DNA of 64,000 bases from Onthophagus taurus. Taxonomy: Eukaryota > Arthropoda > Insecta > Coleoptera > Scarabaeidae. Each line of letters opens with the position of its first letter. Position 1 is the stretch's first letter. The notes beneath the pieces are model-generated. The model was given only the letters and a program-made list of their open reading frames with translations. It searched no databases and had not been told where the DNA came from. This document shows, one piece after another, positions 63,601-64,000 of this stretch. Made by a program: the position numbers and the translations under genes. Location: positions 18,915,001 through 18,979,000 of the forward strand of contig NC_091972.1 of the NCBI RefSeq assembly GCF_036711975.1. Direction: 5' to 3'.

Positions 63601-64000
63601 TCAAAACTGCACAAAAACATGTGCACAAAACAATTTATTATGCTACTTATCTAATAAACATCTAATAACACCGTTAAAAGAAAATAAGCTACCAGCAGAA
63701 ATGTTTAATCAAAAGAAAATCAACTTCAAGAAAATAAAAGTATTTGGATGAATTGTGTACAAGTTCGACTCAAACGCTAACACCTGCTTAATGATACTTT
63801 ACCTTACAAACAAGAAAATAATCTATGGAGAAAGTATCATTTTCGATGAAAATAAAAACATTAATGATCTGACAGAAACACCAATCGAATTAAATGAAGA
63901 ACCGACACGTGAAGAAATAGAAGAAGAAGAAAATGAAACAGAAGAGGAAAGAAAGAATGAAAATGCAACAAAACAAATCAAAAATCGAAAAGAACAGACA

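Larger units (their letters stand above)
60941..64000 (+). mobile_element. Decayed Copia LTR retrotransposon, split by a hAT element, running off the window
   Basis: The Gag region reads MRRKLLCTKLSSEESLESHI and LKFDETIRKLK before the hAT insertion at 61042. It resumes after 62654 with ENTDVICHLLVTLPRTFNS. Then come a zinc-knuckle-like FNCCNCEKVVHKKN (~62955), a protease motif FYLDSGANDLL (~63090) and an integrase core (63420-63600). The post-integrase region, with KVFG, IYGESIIFDENK and an acidic EEIEEEENE stretch, continues to 64000. Frame changes and stops run throughout, so it is inactive. No LTR was found. Confidence 0.82.

Overview
The window looks like an AT-rich insect genome, most likely a beetle. 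It carries spliced genes with GT-AG introns, a tandem family of secreted carboxyl/cholinesterases of the juvenile-hormone-esterase-like type, and a dense load of insect-type transposons (Tc1/mariner with DUF4817-like N-termini, hAT, Penelope-like, several non-LTR lineages, Gypsy, Copia). The order is an inference; no tRNA, rRNA or single-copy marker was found to fix it.

Host genes. Five esterase genes form the backbone. A (11644-13403), B (24492-26257) and C (46717-48477) are on + and are near-identical tandem paralogues with three exons. D (40424-42203, minus) is more divergent with four exons. E (52335-60294, minus) has three exons and a 6.2-kb intron, its catalytic serine codon is replaced by glycine, and it ends in a hydrophobic tail. 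A to D keep a GQSAG serine, an acidic Glu and a GxxHxDD histidine. The duplicated unit includes flanking DNA: a Penelope-like RT fragment lies downstream of A and B, and the same fragment at 1-245 implies a further copy left of the window. A shared upstream block precedes A, B and C. One unrelated host-like gene (29843-30216) encodes a 106-residue secreted protein with a Met-rich tail.

Layout. 1-4400: Penelope fragment, a long-inverted-repeat element, a hAT element with internal ~360-bp repeats, and a hAT transposase fossil. 4419-9375: nearly full-length non-LTR retrotransposon (minus) with a 16-bp target duplication. 9550-11200: non-LTR debris, then gene A. 13.4-20.3 kb: LINE, Gypsy and Tc1 fossils, a MITE with a nearby empty paralogous site, and two foldbacks. 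20755-23858: inserted DNA element carrying a spliced gene of unknown function. Gene B follows. 26.3-35.2 kb: hAT derivative, the Met-rich gene, a second 5'-truncated copy of the non-LTR family (31250-33679) and an RNase H LINE. 35240-40042: three DNA transposons nested inside one another, sitting in that LINE. Then gene D, more hAT repeats, gene C, a 3.6-kb satellite (48490-52113) in C's 3' UTR, and gene E, whose large intron holds a mariner and degenerate repeats. 60.9-64 kb: a decayed Copia element split by a hAT derivative with a perfect 8-bp target duplication.

Most unusual signal: the satellite after gene C has about 19 monomers of ~191 bp. Each resembles a core promoter (TATAAATA-like box, then an initiator-like TCA about 31 nt on) followed by an ATG and a 26-codon signal-peptide-like ORF. 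Ten monomers keep that ORF intact. The array is bounded by a perfect 25-bp duplication that includes the esterase stop codon.
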